A stretch of 64,000 nucleotides of DNA from assembly GCA_002914805.1 (NCBI GenBank), contig JXTB01000805.1:9356-73355 (forward strand). The letters run 5' to 3'. The translations under genes were made by a program, and so were the position numbers. Every line of letters begins with the position of its first letter. Position 1 is the stretch's first letter. Below, piece after piece: positions 1 through 13,900 of this stretch. The DNA is from Parasponia andersonii. Lineage: Eukaryota > Streptophyta > Magnoliopsida > Rosales > Cannabaceae. Under the pieces are notes generated by a model. It saw only the letters and a list, made by a program, of their open reading frames with translations. It searched no databases and was not told where the DNA came from.

Positions 1-3000
1 TTTTTTTTTTTTGAAATGAGTATATGTAGTAATATTAATTGCATGGTTCTTATATAAAAAAAAAGTTTGCTTTTTCTTTATGTCAGTTTTGTACCATTGG
101 ATTTGAAATTAAAAAAAATTATTATATATATATTTTTAAAAATTATTATATAATAAAACGTGTAAAGAGCTTTGAAAAGTGGAAATTTGCAGCACTGATG
201 TTCCCAACTTGGTATGTTATACTGGTGTGCATAGTTTTTCTGTCTCCGCTATCCCATGTGCTTACTGCTTCTAACTATGTATGACCTTGAAACTAATTTG
301 CTAATCTAAGTATTACAAATAGAATTATTCAATTAAAGTCCAACTTCTGAAAAAATGATTACTAATATGTAGTCAAATAGTACATTTTCTTCCAAGCCAT
401 AATTGTATCCCTACTACCTTCTTAGTTGAGTTTTGCTAAGATATACAGGAAAAACGTGTAATTCTGTATCAGAATTTGACTAAATAAAAATTTTCCACGT
501 TTTTTTTTTCAGATAAAATTGGATTAGAATTTTTTATTTTATGAATGAGATTTCAATAATTTGAATAGAGTTACTATACATGCGTACGTCACATCCACAC
601 AAAGTCCACCATATTAACTAGTGTTATAATTAGAAACTAAAGTGCTCTAATTATATCTTGGATAAAAGCATGCAAAGCAATTTCTCACTACTGTTAAAAT
701 CGTTATATTCTTATTCTAACTTATAGGCATTCAAATGGTGAAGAACACGTTGCAAACTATAGGTTTGATTATGACGATAAATTTTTCTCTTTCCATATAT
801 GTTATATATACATATATATATTTCGTCCAACACATGTATAAATTCATTGACTTCCTTTTATGAAAAACCTTACGTTTATCTATGGCACAATACCTCTCAC
901 ATTTTACGTGTACTATTCTGGTCAATAAAAAGTAGAAGGTAGGCCAGGATAGTGAATATCCAGGACTTAGATACAAAAAATTAATAAACTAATTTCCAAT
1001 GGTAATGTTTTATTTAGTCTAAGAATATTTATTCAGATGTGTAGCATTAATTTCTCAACGAGATTTGCTAGATTTGTTCGTCTTGATTTATAAGACATTG
1101 ATCGTTTAGGAAACGTTAAGCTATATATATATATCACATATTTTTGTGCTATAGTGGTAACTGAAAAAGTCTAGTTTTAGCCATTTAGTTTCTAAATTTT
1201 AAAAACGTCTCACATTAGTATTGTCTTTTCTGTTAAATCTTTAATAGAAAAGGGACTAAAACAAGATTTAATCAAAATTTAAGGACTAAAATAAAATGCT
1301 TGTCACGGAAGAGATTCGTTATCAAGCCAGAGAATAAGTTAGGTAAAAATTTGTCAAATTCAAGTTTGTACAACAAGAATGTTAGTACTCAAAGGAAAAA
1401 AAAAACAAGAATGTTAGTGGCTGCTTAGTTTCAACTACCCTATTAAACACGTAAACATACATACTATATACGTATATATTCTTTTTCTTCTTGTTGACAC
1501 ATGAAAAAATTATACACACACTTAACGACTTGGTGTAGTCCAAAATACTATTCTATTTCTTGCTAAATGTTTACGAAAATTTCTTGGACACGTGGAGATC
1601 ATGGAAACCTGAAAGTCTCCATGCTTATTAGTTTATATAACTAAGGATTCTGAGTGTGTAAAAGTACACAACTTATATACATAAAATAATTCGGGAATAC
1701 AGAGCGTGCAAATAAAGAAGGAAATTAAAGGATTTGAATATGGGCAAGCTAGAGTTCCGGTTTGACACACAAATATGGATCGAAGTGGGTGCAATTGTGA
1801 CATTCCCAACACGCAATCACGTTAGGTTTGGCTTCAAAGAGTTTGTGTTTTATCAAAAAAAAGAAAAAAAATGAAAACAAATTGAATAAAAGAGCTATGG
1901 CCAAGGGAAAGTGCTTGATTGTTTCTTGGAGGAAGTAAAAGACCTTGAACAATGGGAAAAATGAAAATCCACCAAGAAAATCTTGTCTTCTAACATTTGG
2001 ATCGATGTGAAGTGGCCAAGGCCATGGTTTTACTTTTTTTTTTTTTTCTTTCTCCTAATACTGTTGAGTTGTCCACGTTCGATGCCAAAGCCAAATTCTT
2101 TACTCGAGACTTTCCAATTTGCTTAGCTTAGACTTCTTCATTTTCTTGGGCCTGGGTTAGATTGAGTCTTCTTTTTCATTTCTCTTAAACAAAAATTTCT
2201 TTTTCCTTTTCTTTCTCATTTGAAAATTGAATTTTATGTCCTCATGGGTCTGAATACCTTTTTTTTTCCCTCTCTTTTTTAGATAATGTGAGTATGTGAC
2301 TGAACACAAGTCCTCTAATCACGCTTAGTTCAATTCCAAACTAAGGTTTAAACAATATAGATAGTTAAACTTAAAACACAATACAACACAAGGACATTTT
2401 AGTGGGTAAAGCTGAAACTCAAAACAAGTCAACAAGGAAATACCCTAATGGCCAAAGTTGGCATTGTGGCGTAAAACTAGGGACTATGAAAAGAAGACAA
2501 TGACCTATAATCTAGTGGAGTCTATACATTTTGCTCCACCCACAACCAAAAACAAGTAAATAAATAAAATATTTAAAATAATTATTTGTCTTCTAAAACA
2601 ATTAGCAGCCATTATTCAATTATATACAATCCTTGAATAAAAAACATAGAGAGACAGAGATTAGGAAATAAAAAAGGGGCCAAAATCAAAAAGTTTGAAT
2701 CCCCTTTCGGCCATCGTTGTTCCATAAAGTCCACCACAAAGCCTTAAAACAAGTAAAAGATCCGCAGCCAGCCGCTAGTTAGCTTCTTCTGCCGTGTAGA
2801 GTAATTAAAAGTTCGAGCAAGATTACCCCACTCTGACTTATTTTTAACCACGCAAACTCGATCGATTCTAGACAAGGATGAGATTGACAAAATTGATTTG
2901 GCCTACGTGAGAACAGAAATGTAAAGTGAGCTAGGCCGATTTTATACGGATTTTGTATCAAATCGAAATTTGGTCCTATACAACCCACAGACTAGTTTAT

Positions 3001-3239
3001 ATTTTACGAAAGTTTAAGTAGGTTGTATTTAAGTGAGTTGTGAATATAAATTACAATGTAGATTTAAATTTATTATTATTCTATGTTTTAAAATATCGAA
3101 TGTGAACCTAAAATTCATTTATTTTTTTAAAAAATTTGAATAAATTAAAAATAAACAAAAATAAGTAAATAAATAACATTGAAAGCATAAAATGAAAACA
3201 TTTAAGTAAGATTTTAAAAAATTTTAATTAAAAAATATA
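1..3239. other. AT-rich intergenic DNA, no supported gene
   Basis: The stretch is dominated by A/T runs and short interrupted frames. No open frame shows a recognisable domain or a convincing exon chain. The tract near 1160-1300 has the phrase style of decayed dispersed repeats (repeated 'ggactaaaa'-like words) but has no definable ends. A 44-codon frame begins at 1740 and ends in a lysine-rich tail encoded by an A-run; I do not call it a gene. No tRNA or rRNA signature was seen. Confidence 0.6.
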
Positions 3240-4520
3240 CTTAAAATTAGAGTGATATATGTATCTGATCATTTTAGAGCCCAGAACTCAATTTATGACC
3301 CCGACTCATATTTTATAGATATATGTCGCCCGTTAGAAGTTTAGTACCAAAACTACCCTCAATCAACTAAAGACTATGAAGCCCACTTTCTCGTGGTTTT
3401 CTCTTGCTTTCTCTCTCGTCTCCATCATTTTCTCTCATTTTTTCTCTCGTCCAAAAATTTCTCCCCAACTTTCCACTATATCGAAAATTTTTGCTCAGTT
3501 ACGCTCAACATTTCAAATACTACAACAAGAAAATTGATCAAAAATTAGGGTTCATCAACAAAAAAATTGAACGATTCGAAGATTGAAATCAAGTCCATCA
3601 CCAAAAATTAGGTTCATAAAGATCTCTATAGGCAAAATCTTCGATTCATAAGGATTAAAAGCCAGGAATCATCATCAGAAGGTTTATTTTTCTAATTACA
3701 TATATATATTTATATATATATAAATATAAGAGAGTGTTTTTATGTATATGCATGTCTGATTCTTTGATATCTGTTTAGTATATATATATATATATATATA
3801 TAAGATCCTCTAATACATTATCATGATTCTTTGATTTCTATTTGGTATTTCTATTTGGTATATGAATTTAAGTAATAAAACATGGATTTTAGAGTTCATA
3901 ATTTGGATAGATAGATTATATCTATTCTTATAAATTGTATGAATATCATGTGTTTGATGAAATAACAGAAAGAGATGTTGTACTAGTTAGAGTATTTAAT
4001 TTCTTTAGTTCACAGTCAACAATTGAAAAATCTTTTTATATAAATAACGATATATGTACATGTGTGCTTTAAATTTAGATTTGTTGTTTTGTTTGATATG
4101 GGATTTTGTATATCTAGTTTATACAAGTTCATATACTAAACATATAATATCATATGTACAATATGATATGAGATTTTTTTTAGTTTCTCCTTTTTAATCG
4201 AACCTGATTGTTATGCCTTTTAGCTTTAGATGATTCTAGTAATGTGCTTATTATACTTATAAAATAATTTTGTATAGCTCTTGATGTTTAACTTGCTACT
4301 TTATGGTTGCTAAGAATGTGTGTCTATTTTAGTGTTTGTTAGGTTCTCATTTTGGCTGTTGTAATGAGGTTGTAACTAGTTGCTTTGCTTTAATAAAAGG
4401 AGATACCATTTAGTTTTGGATTCATACAAAAAATATAATAGTATCAAGAGTTTATTTCTGTACAGTATTAAAGTAAATAACTCTGTTGTTGAATTGAATT
4501 TATGGTTTAGTATCATACCT

Positions 4521-4790
4521 ATTCAATTGAAATGCCATTTTATAAATAAAAAATATACAATTCTGTTTGGTTCATGAATTTTTCATTATGGTTCATAAAT
4601 AATGAGCTAAGTTCATAAATTATGTTCAATTGATTTTAGTTTCATTATTTATAGAATTATATTCAATTGAAATATCATTCTATAAATAAAGAATATACAA
4701 TTCTGTTTGGTTCATGAATTTTTCATTGTGGTTTATAAATCATGAGTTGAGTTCATAAATTATGTTCAATTGATTTTAGTTTCACTATTT
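4521..4790. repeat. Tandem duplication, about 150 bp period
   Basis: Two adjacent copies start at 4521 and 4671 with the shared word ATTCAATTGAAAT. Both continue through a TATACAATTCTGTTTGG stretch and a 'ttcataaattatgttcaattg' type ending. The second copy is slightly shorter and carries a few substitutions. The repeat lies inside the candidate Mutator-like element and probably arose there. Confidence 0.8.
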
Positions 4791-6486
4791 TTTAAATGCT
4801 TAGTTGTGTGAACTGATTTCTTTACAGTATTTATTTAAATTATATAGTTATGTATAGTTTATAGTTGTCAATTTAAAAGACAACTTGATGTTGTTATAAC
4901 TATAGATTCATTTTGTTGAGTTGCTCTACTTATACTTGTTGCTACAAACTTTGCTTGTTAAACTGATTTATGTTTTACTTTATCATATCTTAAGTTCATT
5001 AGTTCATTATTCCTTCATTTTTATTCACAGAATAATTTTTATTTTGGTATATCAAACATGCTTTTGCATACAATATGTCAACTATGAAATTTTTTTACCA
5101 AAATTGATAAGATATTCTTCATATATAAGAGGCTTTAGATAGCTTTTATAAAATATTTTGTTTGGTTCATAAATTTATATTTTCAGTTTATGAATTTATG
5201 AGTGCGATTTATGATGTTATTAATTCTTATGATTTCTATTTCATATATAGTTCATGTTTTTTTTTTTTTTGAGTTTGAAACTAGCTAAATGATATTAATT
5301 TTGGTGAATGGTTCATTGATTTTAGGTTTGTTCATGATAAATTTTTATTCATAGTTTTTCGATCATATGGGTTTTAGTTCTATAAATAGAATCTGACTCA
5401 TAAAAAATAAATATATATGACAACATGGCAATAAAAGGGCATTAGAAGAGGGTGAGAGAAGTGCTTATTGTTTATACATTGATGCTATCGAACCTCTTGG
5501 CATCCATAACCTTTTATGAGGATAGAAAAGAGATCAACCCAATAGACTTAGCATTGGATAGTATACAAGATATCGAAATATAACAAAATGCGTAAGACAA
5601 CTCTACAAAATCAATCTTGGTATATATGAAATTAGTTGTAGTACATGACGTTTAATATTTAGTTTATGACTTATGAACTTAGTTTGACACTTCAGCGTGG
5701 TATATGCTAATTGAACTTGGTCTATGATTTTTAATACCTGGTATATGACTTGTAAAATTTGACAATTTTTCTCATGAAAACAGAGCTAATTATGGAATGT
5801 TTGTAATCAAAGAGCATAAACATTTATGATGAATGTTGGCATAAATAAAATGATACAAGAGATGGTATTTTATTAGCAAAAGATATCCGTAGAACTTTAT
5901 AATTGAGTTGATAACAAGAAGAGGACATGATACACAAGTGATACGGAAATACAAAAGCGAAAATGATATGGAACATGAGATCTTACTTTCATTTAGGAAA
6001 AATAATACGATATTTTAGTTTTTTAGTTTGACAAGGATTATCGTATTGAATACTTCCAATTGTGAACATATTGAATATTAGACAATTTTTTCGTTTGTTC
6101 ATATGTTTTATGTATATAATGCAATTTAATATAAATATAAATATTTAGTTACTCTATTTCTAGTTATTCACTACGTGAGATACACTGGATTAATCTCAAC
6201 TATTTTTGAATGATAAAATATATTTGTTTTTATGATATATAATCTTTTGAACTGGGTACATAAGATGTTCTTCATAGTTCATAAAAATATGAAATAGGTA
6301 TATAATGTTTAATACTAGAACAGGATATGTGAACCAAAGCAAACTACTCAAATACTATAACCAATTAATAGTACATAAATTTGTCAATTTCAAACATGTG
6401 TATATATGTTCATATAAAATTTCTGAACTAAAAAATTATCCATATTTGTTTTACTGCTTCATAAGATTTTGAGAACAGTAAATGCA

Positions 6487-7410
6487 TTCAAACATAATCT
6501 GGTGTAGATATATACTATTTACAATGATGATTTTTTTTATTCCACCAATAAAAAAGAAATTTAATAATATAACAAGTAATGAATCTTGTACATAGCTTCA
6601 TCCCTAACAAAATTTTCTTATACCAAGACAAAAAATTCACGTACTTGAAAGTGTAAGAACACTTGGATTCAAAAGAATATCAGACATCTAAACTAATGAG
6701 TTTGGTATACAATCTCATATATCATAATAAAATTTTTATATACCAAGACCAAAAATTCATATTCCAGAATATGAAAAAAAAATACACCCCTCGTTTTAAA
6801 GCAAAACAAACTACAAACTCAATACAAAGAAACTAATGATCCCTATGAATTTTTATCCTCTTTAGAGCATGTAATTCGGAAAGTATTGGATTTCGGTAAG
6901 TTTTTCGAATGTAGCCAAATTACTTGCATTGACCGACCTTGCTTGCTTCTTATTCTTAAACTCCCAGCTAAAAGACTCTCTTTCTTTTTTGGTCTTCTAG
7001 CACTGGCTTTCTTAGTATTTAGAGGGAAAACAATTTGCTCTCAGTATATGTATTCATACATAATATGGTGTAGTGTATATATATAAATATTGTATACAAC
7101 GATAATTTTTTTGTTCCACCAACAAAAAAAAAAAGAATTTAATAATATAGTAATGGATTTGGTATATAACCACATATATGACAAAATTTTTATATACCAA
7201 GTCCAAAACTCCATGTACCTGAAGATATAGATACTTAGAAATAAGATAACAATATCAAATATCTAAAGTAATGAATCTGATATATAACCTCATATACCAT
7301 GATAAAATGTCTATATACCAAGACGAAAAATTCATATACCAAAATTCGGAAAAAAACCCTTCGTGTCAAAACAAAACAAATTATAAACTCAATACAAAAA
7401 AGTAATGAAC
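6487..7410. repeat. Imperfect tandem duplication, about 565 bp period
   Basis: Sequence from about 6487 to 6850 recurs at about 7052-7410. Shared landmarks, in order, are a 'cataat-tggtgta' segment, a 'gttccaccaa' segment with an A-run, several 'tataccaaga-caaaaattcat' segments, and an A-run followed by 'aaacaaa-tacaaactcaatacaaa'. The 'ataccaagac' module also recurs at a shorter spacing (about 6620, 6745, 7195, 7320). It sits in the right half of the candidate Mutator-like element. Confidence 0.65.
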
Positions 7411-8677
7411 TTTATATCCTCCCAACTAATATCACAGGCCAATGATGCTACTCTTTAATGGAAGCTCTAAATACTGTAAAAAGATACTTGAAATTCTCAT
7501 TTTCAACAACTTCATAATCAATATACGAACCTGTATAAAAAAACTAAGAAAAAAATATTAATAAATAAAAAAATCACATCTACTAGTTTAAGAGATACAT
7601 ACACACTATACAAAAATAAAAAATCCATGTACCAAACACAAAAAATCATGTACCATTAAAAAAAAAATAGAACAGAAAAAAAACACACCTAGGTTCGAAC
7701 TCTTGATCAATAATATCAAAATAATTAATATGCTAATCAATAATAACCACACAATATATACCACTACTAAAAAAAAAAAATAGATATGCCTAGACCAACA
7801 ATATATAAACTAAACAAGAGTACTCAATAATAACAAAAAAGGCATATACCAACATAAAAAATACATATACCATGACCAAAAACATAGGAACCAAATAAGA
7901 AATATAGAATATATTCATCAACAAAAACTAATGAACACTAATACCATATACCTTAAAAAAAAATCTCATATACTACTACAAAAATCATATATACTACGAC
8001 TAAAAATTAATGATCAATTACTAATTATAAAAAATTAAAATTAAAATTAAAACACATAGCAAAATACAAAAAGATACTCAAACTTAACAAAAAAAATGAG
8101 ATTATAAATTAATTAACGTCAATTATAATAAGAATTATCAATGAAAATATAAATCCCCAAGATTAATACACAATACAATCAACTCAAAATAAAAAAACTA
8201 ATATATACTTAAATAATATAAAAACTCAAGATTTATTCTACCAATGCAAATAGAGAAATTGTCAAAAAATGCCAAAGAATTGAGAAAATGAACTAAATAA
8301 TATTAGAGAAGACGATGATGAACTAAACAATAGAGAGAAATGTCGAAGACAAAGAATAGTGGAGAGAAATGCCGGAAATCAATAATATTCCACCACAAAT
8401 CCAAGGAGAAGAACAAAAATCGAGAAGAAGGCCGCGGAATATTAATGGTGAAAGGAAAGAGAATCGGAAGAGAGAGAGAGAGAAGACAGAAGAAAAAATG
8501 ACAAAAAAAAAAGAAGAAAACCTGATGCATTTAATTAAGGGCAAAATGAGAAAACATAATATACATTAGCTGAAATATTTTTAAAACTTGGATGTTTTGC
8601 TATAAATTTTGAATGTTGGACATATACTTAACCGTATTTAAAAAAGTGGACATATATCATATTTTTTCTTAAAATTA

Positions 8678-9749
8678 TAGATAAAATGACTAAATAAGAG
8701 CCGATAGAATTGTGAGTTGGGTTTGACGTATAGACCTACGACTGAGGCCCAACCTGACTCTTATTATATATTATGGGCCGGTCTAGATTTATATTAATAT
8801 GAGTTGGGCTGATATTAGATCCTTTTTTTAGAGTGTGAATCGACTTACAAAGTCCGACTTATATTAATATCTCACATTAACATCTCTATACGAGAGAAAG
8901 GGAACCGAAAGTAGAAAAGTAGGAGATTAACATCTCTATACGAGAGAAAGGGAACCGAAAGTAGAATAATTGAGGGGAAAAAAAATATAGAAAACTATAA
9001 AATATATTTGGTCGTAACATATGCGTGATACATATGATTGTGAGCTCTACCATATTAGTTAACAATTATAATAATAAATTTTTTTGCATACATTATTAAT
9101 TCGATCGTGCTGAATAACAATGTTATAGTATACTCTTAATGAAAGAATTAACATAGAAGTATAATCATGAACACGATTCACGAACCTAGACTTTTTGACA
9201 ACAAAAAGCAGACAACTAATATTCAATTGAAAAGTCTATGGACATACAGTATTTGTATGTATAAAGTCACGCGAGTCCAGACCAGATTATTAATGTAATT
9301 GAAGTACAAGAATGAGTAAACCACTTTTAATTATAATTTTTTTTTGGGTATTTTAAAGGACGTTGAAAAGGATCGCTGCCAAAATTCTAAAATATAAGTA
9401 TGCTGGTAATAGAAAGTCGTTAATGAAATAGAAAGAATGCTTATAAGAATGTTAAGATAGTTAGCAGTCAATTTGGTTAAAAAACTCCAGTAGAATTTTG
9501 CACATTCCACTTGGTGCACATGGTTTTGAGTTAGTTTGGAGAGATAAAAATCAAGAGATGTAATAAATTAACTTGTCCCGGAAAGACCAATATCACAACT
9601 ATTCCCATGGCCTAAAAGTTTTCTAGTATTACAGGGTACATCTCTTGATTATCTTTCTCTCCTTTATTTCAAATAACAAAATTTATTAAACAAAATAAAA
9701 GAAAAATTATTCTATTAAAAAGTCTCATTTAGTTATTGAAATTGAAAAT
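8678..9749. other. Intergenic DNA between two mobile elements
   Basis: No supported gene. Near 8700-8780 there are short G/C-containing words (GGGCCGG, GAGGCCCAACC) of the kind found in old transposon ends, but no matching partner with a target duplication was found. The last five bases, AAAAT at 9745-9749, are the left target-site duplication of the Tat element that follows. Confidence 0.55.
8876..8965. repeat. Two-copy tandem repeat, 50 bp period
   Basis: Copies at 8876-8915 and 8926-8965 are identical over 40 bases, from ATTAACATCTCTATACG to AACCGAAAGTAGAA, and are separated by ten bases. The perfect match points to a recent slippage-type duplication. Confidence 0.9.
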
Positions 9750-10543
9750 TGTTGGTGCAATTCTCACCAGCTATCCACATATCTCTGAACTGCTGATGTT
9801 GTATCTATCAACTGTCTATGTATACGTATCCTTGCTATTCCAGAGTGCTTTTGACTTTAGGTCGGGTCGGAGAGGCGGGGGTGGCCACTTGCAAAGACTC
9901 TCCGATACTTAAGTCAGTTATTTATCCCTGAGTCTGAGTAGCAAATATAAAGTTTTTCTCTATATATGTCTATATTCTTCTCTCTTTTTTGAGGGGGAAG
10001 CAAGACTCGTATATATAATCCTGGAACTGTAAGCTTTGTTGGCTCTCAATCCCAGGATCGAGTATCTTTTCTCATCATAACTTACTCCAGAGATCACAGG
10101 TCGTGATTACCGTGATTTCCTTTGCATCATCGAGGCTTGCTTTTCGCCGTCCCCTACGACTCGAGCCTTTCGGGGGCGAGACTTTGACAAACCACCATTC
10201 TGTCAGGACGGTTTGCCCAATATGCGTACCTACCCAGAATCGCATTAAATGCCCTGTCTGGGTCTGGAGTAGTGCGTTGCCTCCCATGGTCTTCTGGTAG
10301 AAGACCCTAGAGGCTTCTGACCCTCAGCTGCCGAGGTAAGAATTGGATTAGGTCGAACTGTCCAAGGTCTGGGATAGATTCGGCTCTAGTCTCGGACGAC
10401 CCATGGGCCCATGCAGTATCGCATGTGACTCGTGTGGCTTTTAAATGATTACTCTGAGCACGTGTCGGATGGCGTGCCTCCTTTGTGACCTGTTCTGCCA
10501 CTCAATCATTCACGTGGCACGTGATCTAGAAACGGGCCTCACA
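9750..10543 (-). repeat. Tat element 3' LTR (left copy)
   Basis: This 794-bp LTR matches 22778-23564. It starts TGTTGGTG and ends CCTCACA on the plus strand. Read on the minus strand it holds a TATATATA box at about 10010-10017, followed by a CT-rich stretch, the layout of an LTR promoter. Open frames of 60-70 codons on both strands here (for example 10075-10300) overlap each other and are non-coding LTR sequence. Confidence 0.93.
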
Positions 10544-10560
10544 ACTGCTCCCATTTCCCT
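10544..10560 (-). other. Polypurine tract of the Tat element
   Basis: On the minus strand this reads AGGGAAATGGGAGCAGT directly before the 3' LTR, the expected place for the primer of plus-strand DNA synthesis. The second family copy has GGGAAATGGGGGCAGT at the equivalent place (63701-63716), which supports the assignment. Confidence 0.85.
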
Positions 10561-10902
10561 ATTTGATGGATTCGCATCCATCAAGTGGGGAAATCGTGTC
10601 TCCAGTCCTCCAATTTGAGGGGTACATGTGGCCCCTTGCCATTATTTCTCTCCAATTACCGATGCCCGTGCACGTTATCCCGTGTCATGACTTTTTTCAG
10701 ATTTTTGAAATTCCAGTGCTTCCGTCTTCCTCGCACCATTCCCCTCTAGGAGAGACTTTTCGGCTCCCCCTCTATAAAGGCCGCATTCACTCTCATTTCT
10801 TACTTTACTAAAATCTCCAAGTGTTCTAGCTTTCTAAAATCTTAGGTTTTCCCACTCTTCCTTTTGCTAGAATATTGTGCTTATTTGATTGTATTCAGAA
10901 TG

Positions 10903-13900
10903 ATGGCCCCAAACCAGAATCAGAGGCTCTGCCCCATCACGGATTCAGAGTTGGATTCGTTGAGGAGGCAGCTCTGCTTCCCTGGCAGAGTTACCTTACA
11001 AAGCGTTGAGGGCCCAGCGGATTGGTACCTTCATCCCTCTACCCCCGAGGGCTCCATCATCTTGGAGATGAGGCACCTGGAATGGCTATGGTTTCCCTTT
11101 CCTCCCCTGATCTACCAATTCTTCGCTCTGACAGGGATTTACCCGATGCAGCTGAATGCTAACGGGGTTATGATCTTGATGGGGCTCTCTGGTCTGTCAG
11201 TCATCCTCAATGTGCACATCGACTTGGAAGTGGTCTTTTATGCCTACAAGCTTACCCTCATCCCTAAGAAGAGTTCTTACCCCACTTTCTACCTCCAACT
11301 GCTTCTGGGACGCCACATTTTTTGGGGCTTACCGAGGTCAGACAAGCAATGGGACTCCCACTCCAGGTTATATGCCGTTGGAGGGGCGTGGTGCTCTCCC
11401 TGGGTGAATGGAGAACGCTTCCAAATTCTTTCATTTTTTCTACAAAGTAAGTACTAGGTCGTGATTTTTTTGGGTCCATATACACCTCGTCCGTTTTTAC
11501 TTATGATATTTTGCCTTGCATAGCCTATGTGGAGGAAAGCAGGTTTGAGCCGCAACTGTCGGCAGGACGACTCAAGGAGCTGGAGGGGATCGTCATCTTT
11601 GGGTCCTCTGGGGATTGCCGACACATCCAGGCCGTCCTGAATTCTCAGGTGATGAACATGATGCCAAAGATGGTCTCATATCTTCTCTTCCCGTTGGACA
11701 CCTGGGTCATCACAAAGCATTTGCGGAGCCAGCTTGACGCCTCAGCTCTGAACCGGTTTCGCCTAGATGAACAGAGTCGCATCGCCATGGTGGGTCGTCA
11801 GATCATGGCCTCAAGCCAGCTGGCGGGTTCCAATGACCTGGTGGCACCGATCAGTCACGAGCTCGAAGAGACGGTGAGGCTCATGGTCGAGGAGTGCGGC
11901 AGGCTTTGTGGAGAGGAAGCCGCTGCCCCTAAGAGGGTTAAGGATGAGTTCATTTTCACACCCTAGGGCTCTGTCGATCAGGTCATAGATGCGTTCTAAC
12001 CACATTACTTGCTCTTTTCAGGTTCGGATGCATGCCCTTCGACAGACCCTTCCCCAGTCAAAAGGAGCGTCTTTGTGCACAAGGCTCGCTCCAAGGTCCC
12101 CGCGGGTCGGCGTCTGGTTGTGTCCTTGGAGGACGAGGCCATGGGGCAGGGTGTTATCACCCTATAACAGGCTCGGACGACGACCAGGAGGGCATGTTCG
12201 TGCTCGGGGGTGAAACACCCGTGGTCCCCTTTCCTGAAGCAAACGGACCTCTGACTCGGGGGATGTCGGCCATAAAGATTGTATACGAAAAATGGGCACG
12301 CGAAGCCCACTCGACTATGGAGAAGGAAAGCCTGGCGGGGAAAAGGGGCAGAACCACCCCTCTTCTGACAGCGATGATGATGGGGCTACGCTGACCCTCA
12401 TAAGGAGGAGAAGGTCTGTGTGCGGCAGCCCGTCGGGAGGCGTTGGTCAAGACAAGACTGAAAAATCACATCCAGGCGGGTGTCCTAGGGGGGTAACAAC
12501 CGAAGCTGCTGATGTAGCAGTAGTCGCCATGGCTTCTTCTACTGAGGATGTGCCACCTCTACTGTCACCGAAGGTGCGCTTGGCGATGCCCTGCTTCCTA
12601 CCATCCCTACCTCTGCCGCTTCGGGAGCGTCAAAAGAAGCTACCGGAGCACATCCAGAGGGGGAAGGTGTCCTAGCGATTGACGGGGTAGAGTCACATTC
12701 CTCAGACGCAAATAATGCCTAGGGAGAGGGTCTAGTTACGGAGTTCGAGCTAGAGGCGCTCTCCCTGGAGAACGTTGAGCTCGTCACTGGCCGCAGCATT
12801 ACGCAGGTTTGGCTTGTCTGGCCGTTAGCTCTATATTTTTCGGCATCCTTGCTGAACACTGACCCCCCTTTCTTGTATCCTATAGCAAGCCGCCGTCCAG
12901 TCCTTCTATTCCTTTCACATCAGGGAGCTGACCGAGGAGTTGAATACCCGTTTTGCAATGGCTGAGCGGAGCGCGGTCACCCTTACCACGCTGAGGGTGG
13001 ACTTCGACCTGTATCGGAGCCTGGATAAGGCTAGGGTTAGCAGCGCAGTGGCTCACGCTTTGAGCGTCAAGAGGGCCAGGCGTGAGGAGCTGGTCGCCAA
13101 GTTGGCTCAAGCTGAGGCCAACAGACTGGCCCAAAATGAGCTCAGGGTCAAAGAGTAAGAGCTGTAGAACACAGGGGCAGAGATGGGGCTGGCTTTCATC
13201 GTTCGCGACAGAACTGTCGACGATGCTAAAAAGGCGAGGAAAGCCGAGGCGAAAGCCAAGTTGGAGGCCCATTCCCTGCAGTGCAGGCTCGACCGGTCCA
13301 ACAAGATAAACTGATATCTTTACTTGGATCACAAAAAACTGATGGAAGCTCAAGCAGAGTTGTCTCGTAAGCATGGTGAAGACCTCACCGATATTAGCAT
13401 TCTTTTGGTTGACTTGTCACAGCGGCAAGCAGAGCTGAGGCTGGCGGTACTGAGGGATAGGTTGGCGGACGCATAGAAGCTGAAGACGAGGTAACAGAGG
13501 TAGGTAGATGTCCTTTCTGCGGAGAGCAACAGGTCCAGCTGGGAGAAAAAGGAATTCAAGGGTCACGCGAAGGTGGTAACGCCAGACCAGGTCGATGAGC
13601 AGAAGGGCATTAAGAGGGACTATTATTCCATCAGGCATTATATGCAGTAGTTGGGGAATGAGATTAACATCGTGTACCCTGCTGATGTGCTGAAGATGCT
13701 CGACGAAGAAAAAGACGGGCCCTCTACATCTGCCTCTGCTGCCAAGGAGGTTGTCCCCGCTTCCGATCTGCCAGAGCAAGCCGCGGAGGTTCATGATGGT
13801 CAGCCCAATCTTGGCGCCTTAACTGGCAGAGGGTCTGGTGTGGTCATTTTGTCCAGCGACGATTCTGACCCCAGTACGCCTCCCTTTGCCGAAGTTGGTC

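Larger units (their letters stand above)
3250..8667. mobile_element. Candidate non-autonomous Mutator-like element with long degenerate inverted arms
   Basis: The block is flanked by the identical 10-mer CTTAAAATTA at 3240-3249 and 8668-8677, which fits the 9-10 bp target duplication of Mutator-like elements. Just inside, both ends carry TGATATATGT in inverted orientation (3252-3261 and, on the other strand, near 8650-8660). The arms stay loosely complementary further in: a CT-rich tract at 3400-3480 is mirrored by GA-rich sequence at 8400-8510, and words such as 'ttcataaat' and 'ggtatat' on the left recur as their complements on the right. No transposase frame is visible, so if it is a transposon it depends on another copy. 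The arms are too diverged to fix their exact length by eye, and a foldback element is the main alternative. Confidence 0.48.

Noticed and set aside
1740..1874. A 44-codon frame MGKLEFRFDTQIWIEVGAIV and on, ending in Lys residues
   Set aside because: No recognisable family, the C-terminus is encoded by an A-run, and no splice or promoter evidence supports it.
10075..10501. Overlapping 60-70 codon frames on both strands
   Set aside because: They lie inside the Tat LTR, which is repeated at 22778 and 60742, where they are not preserved as a unit. GC-rich LTR DNA gives such frames by chance.
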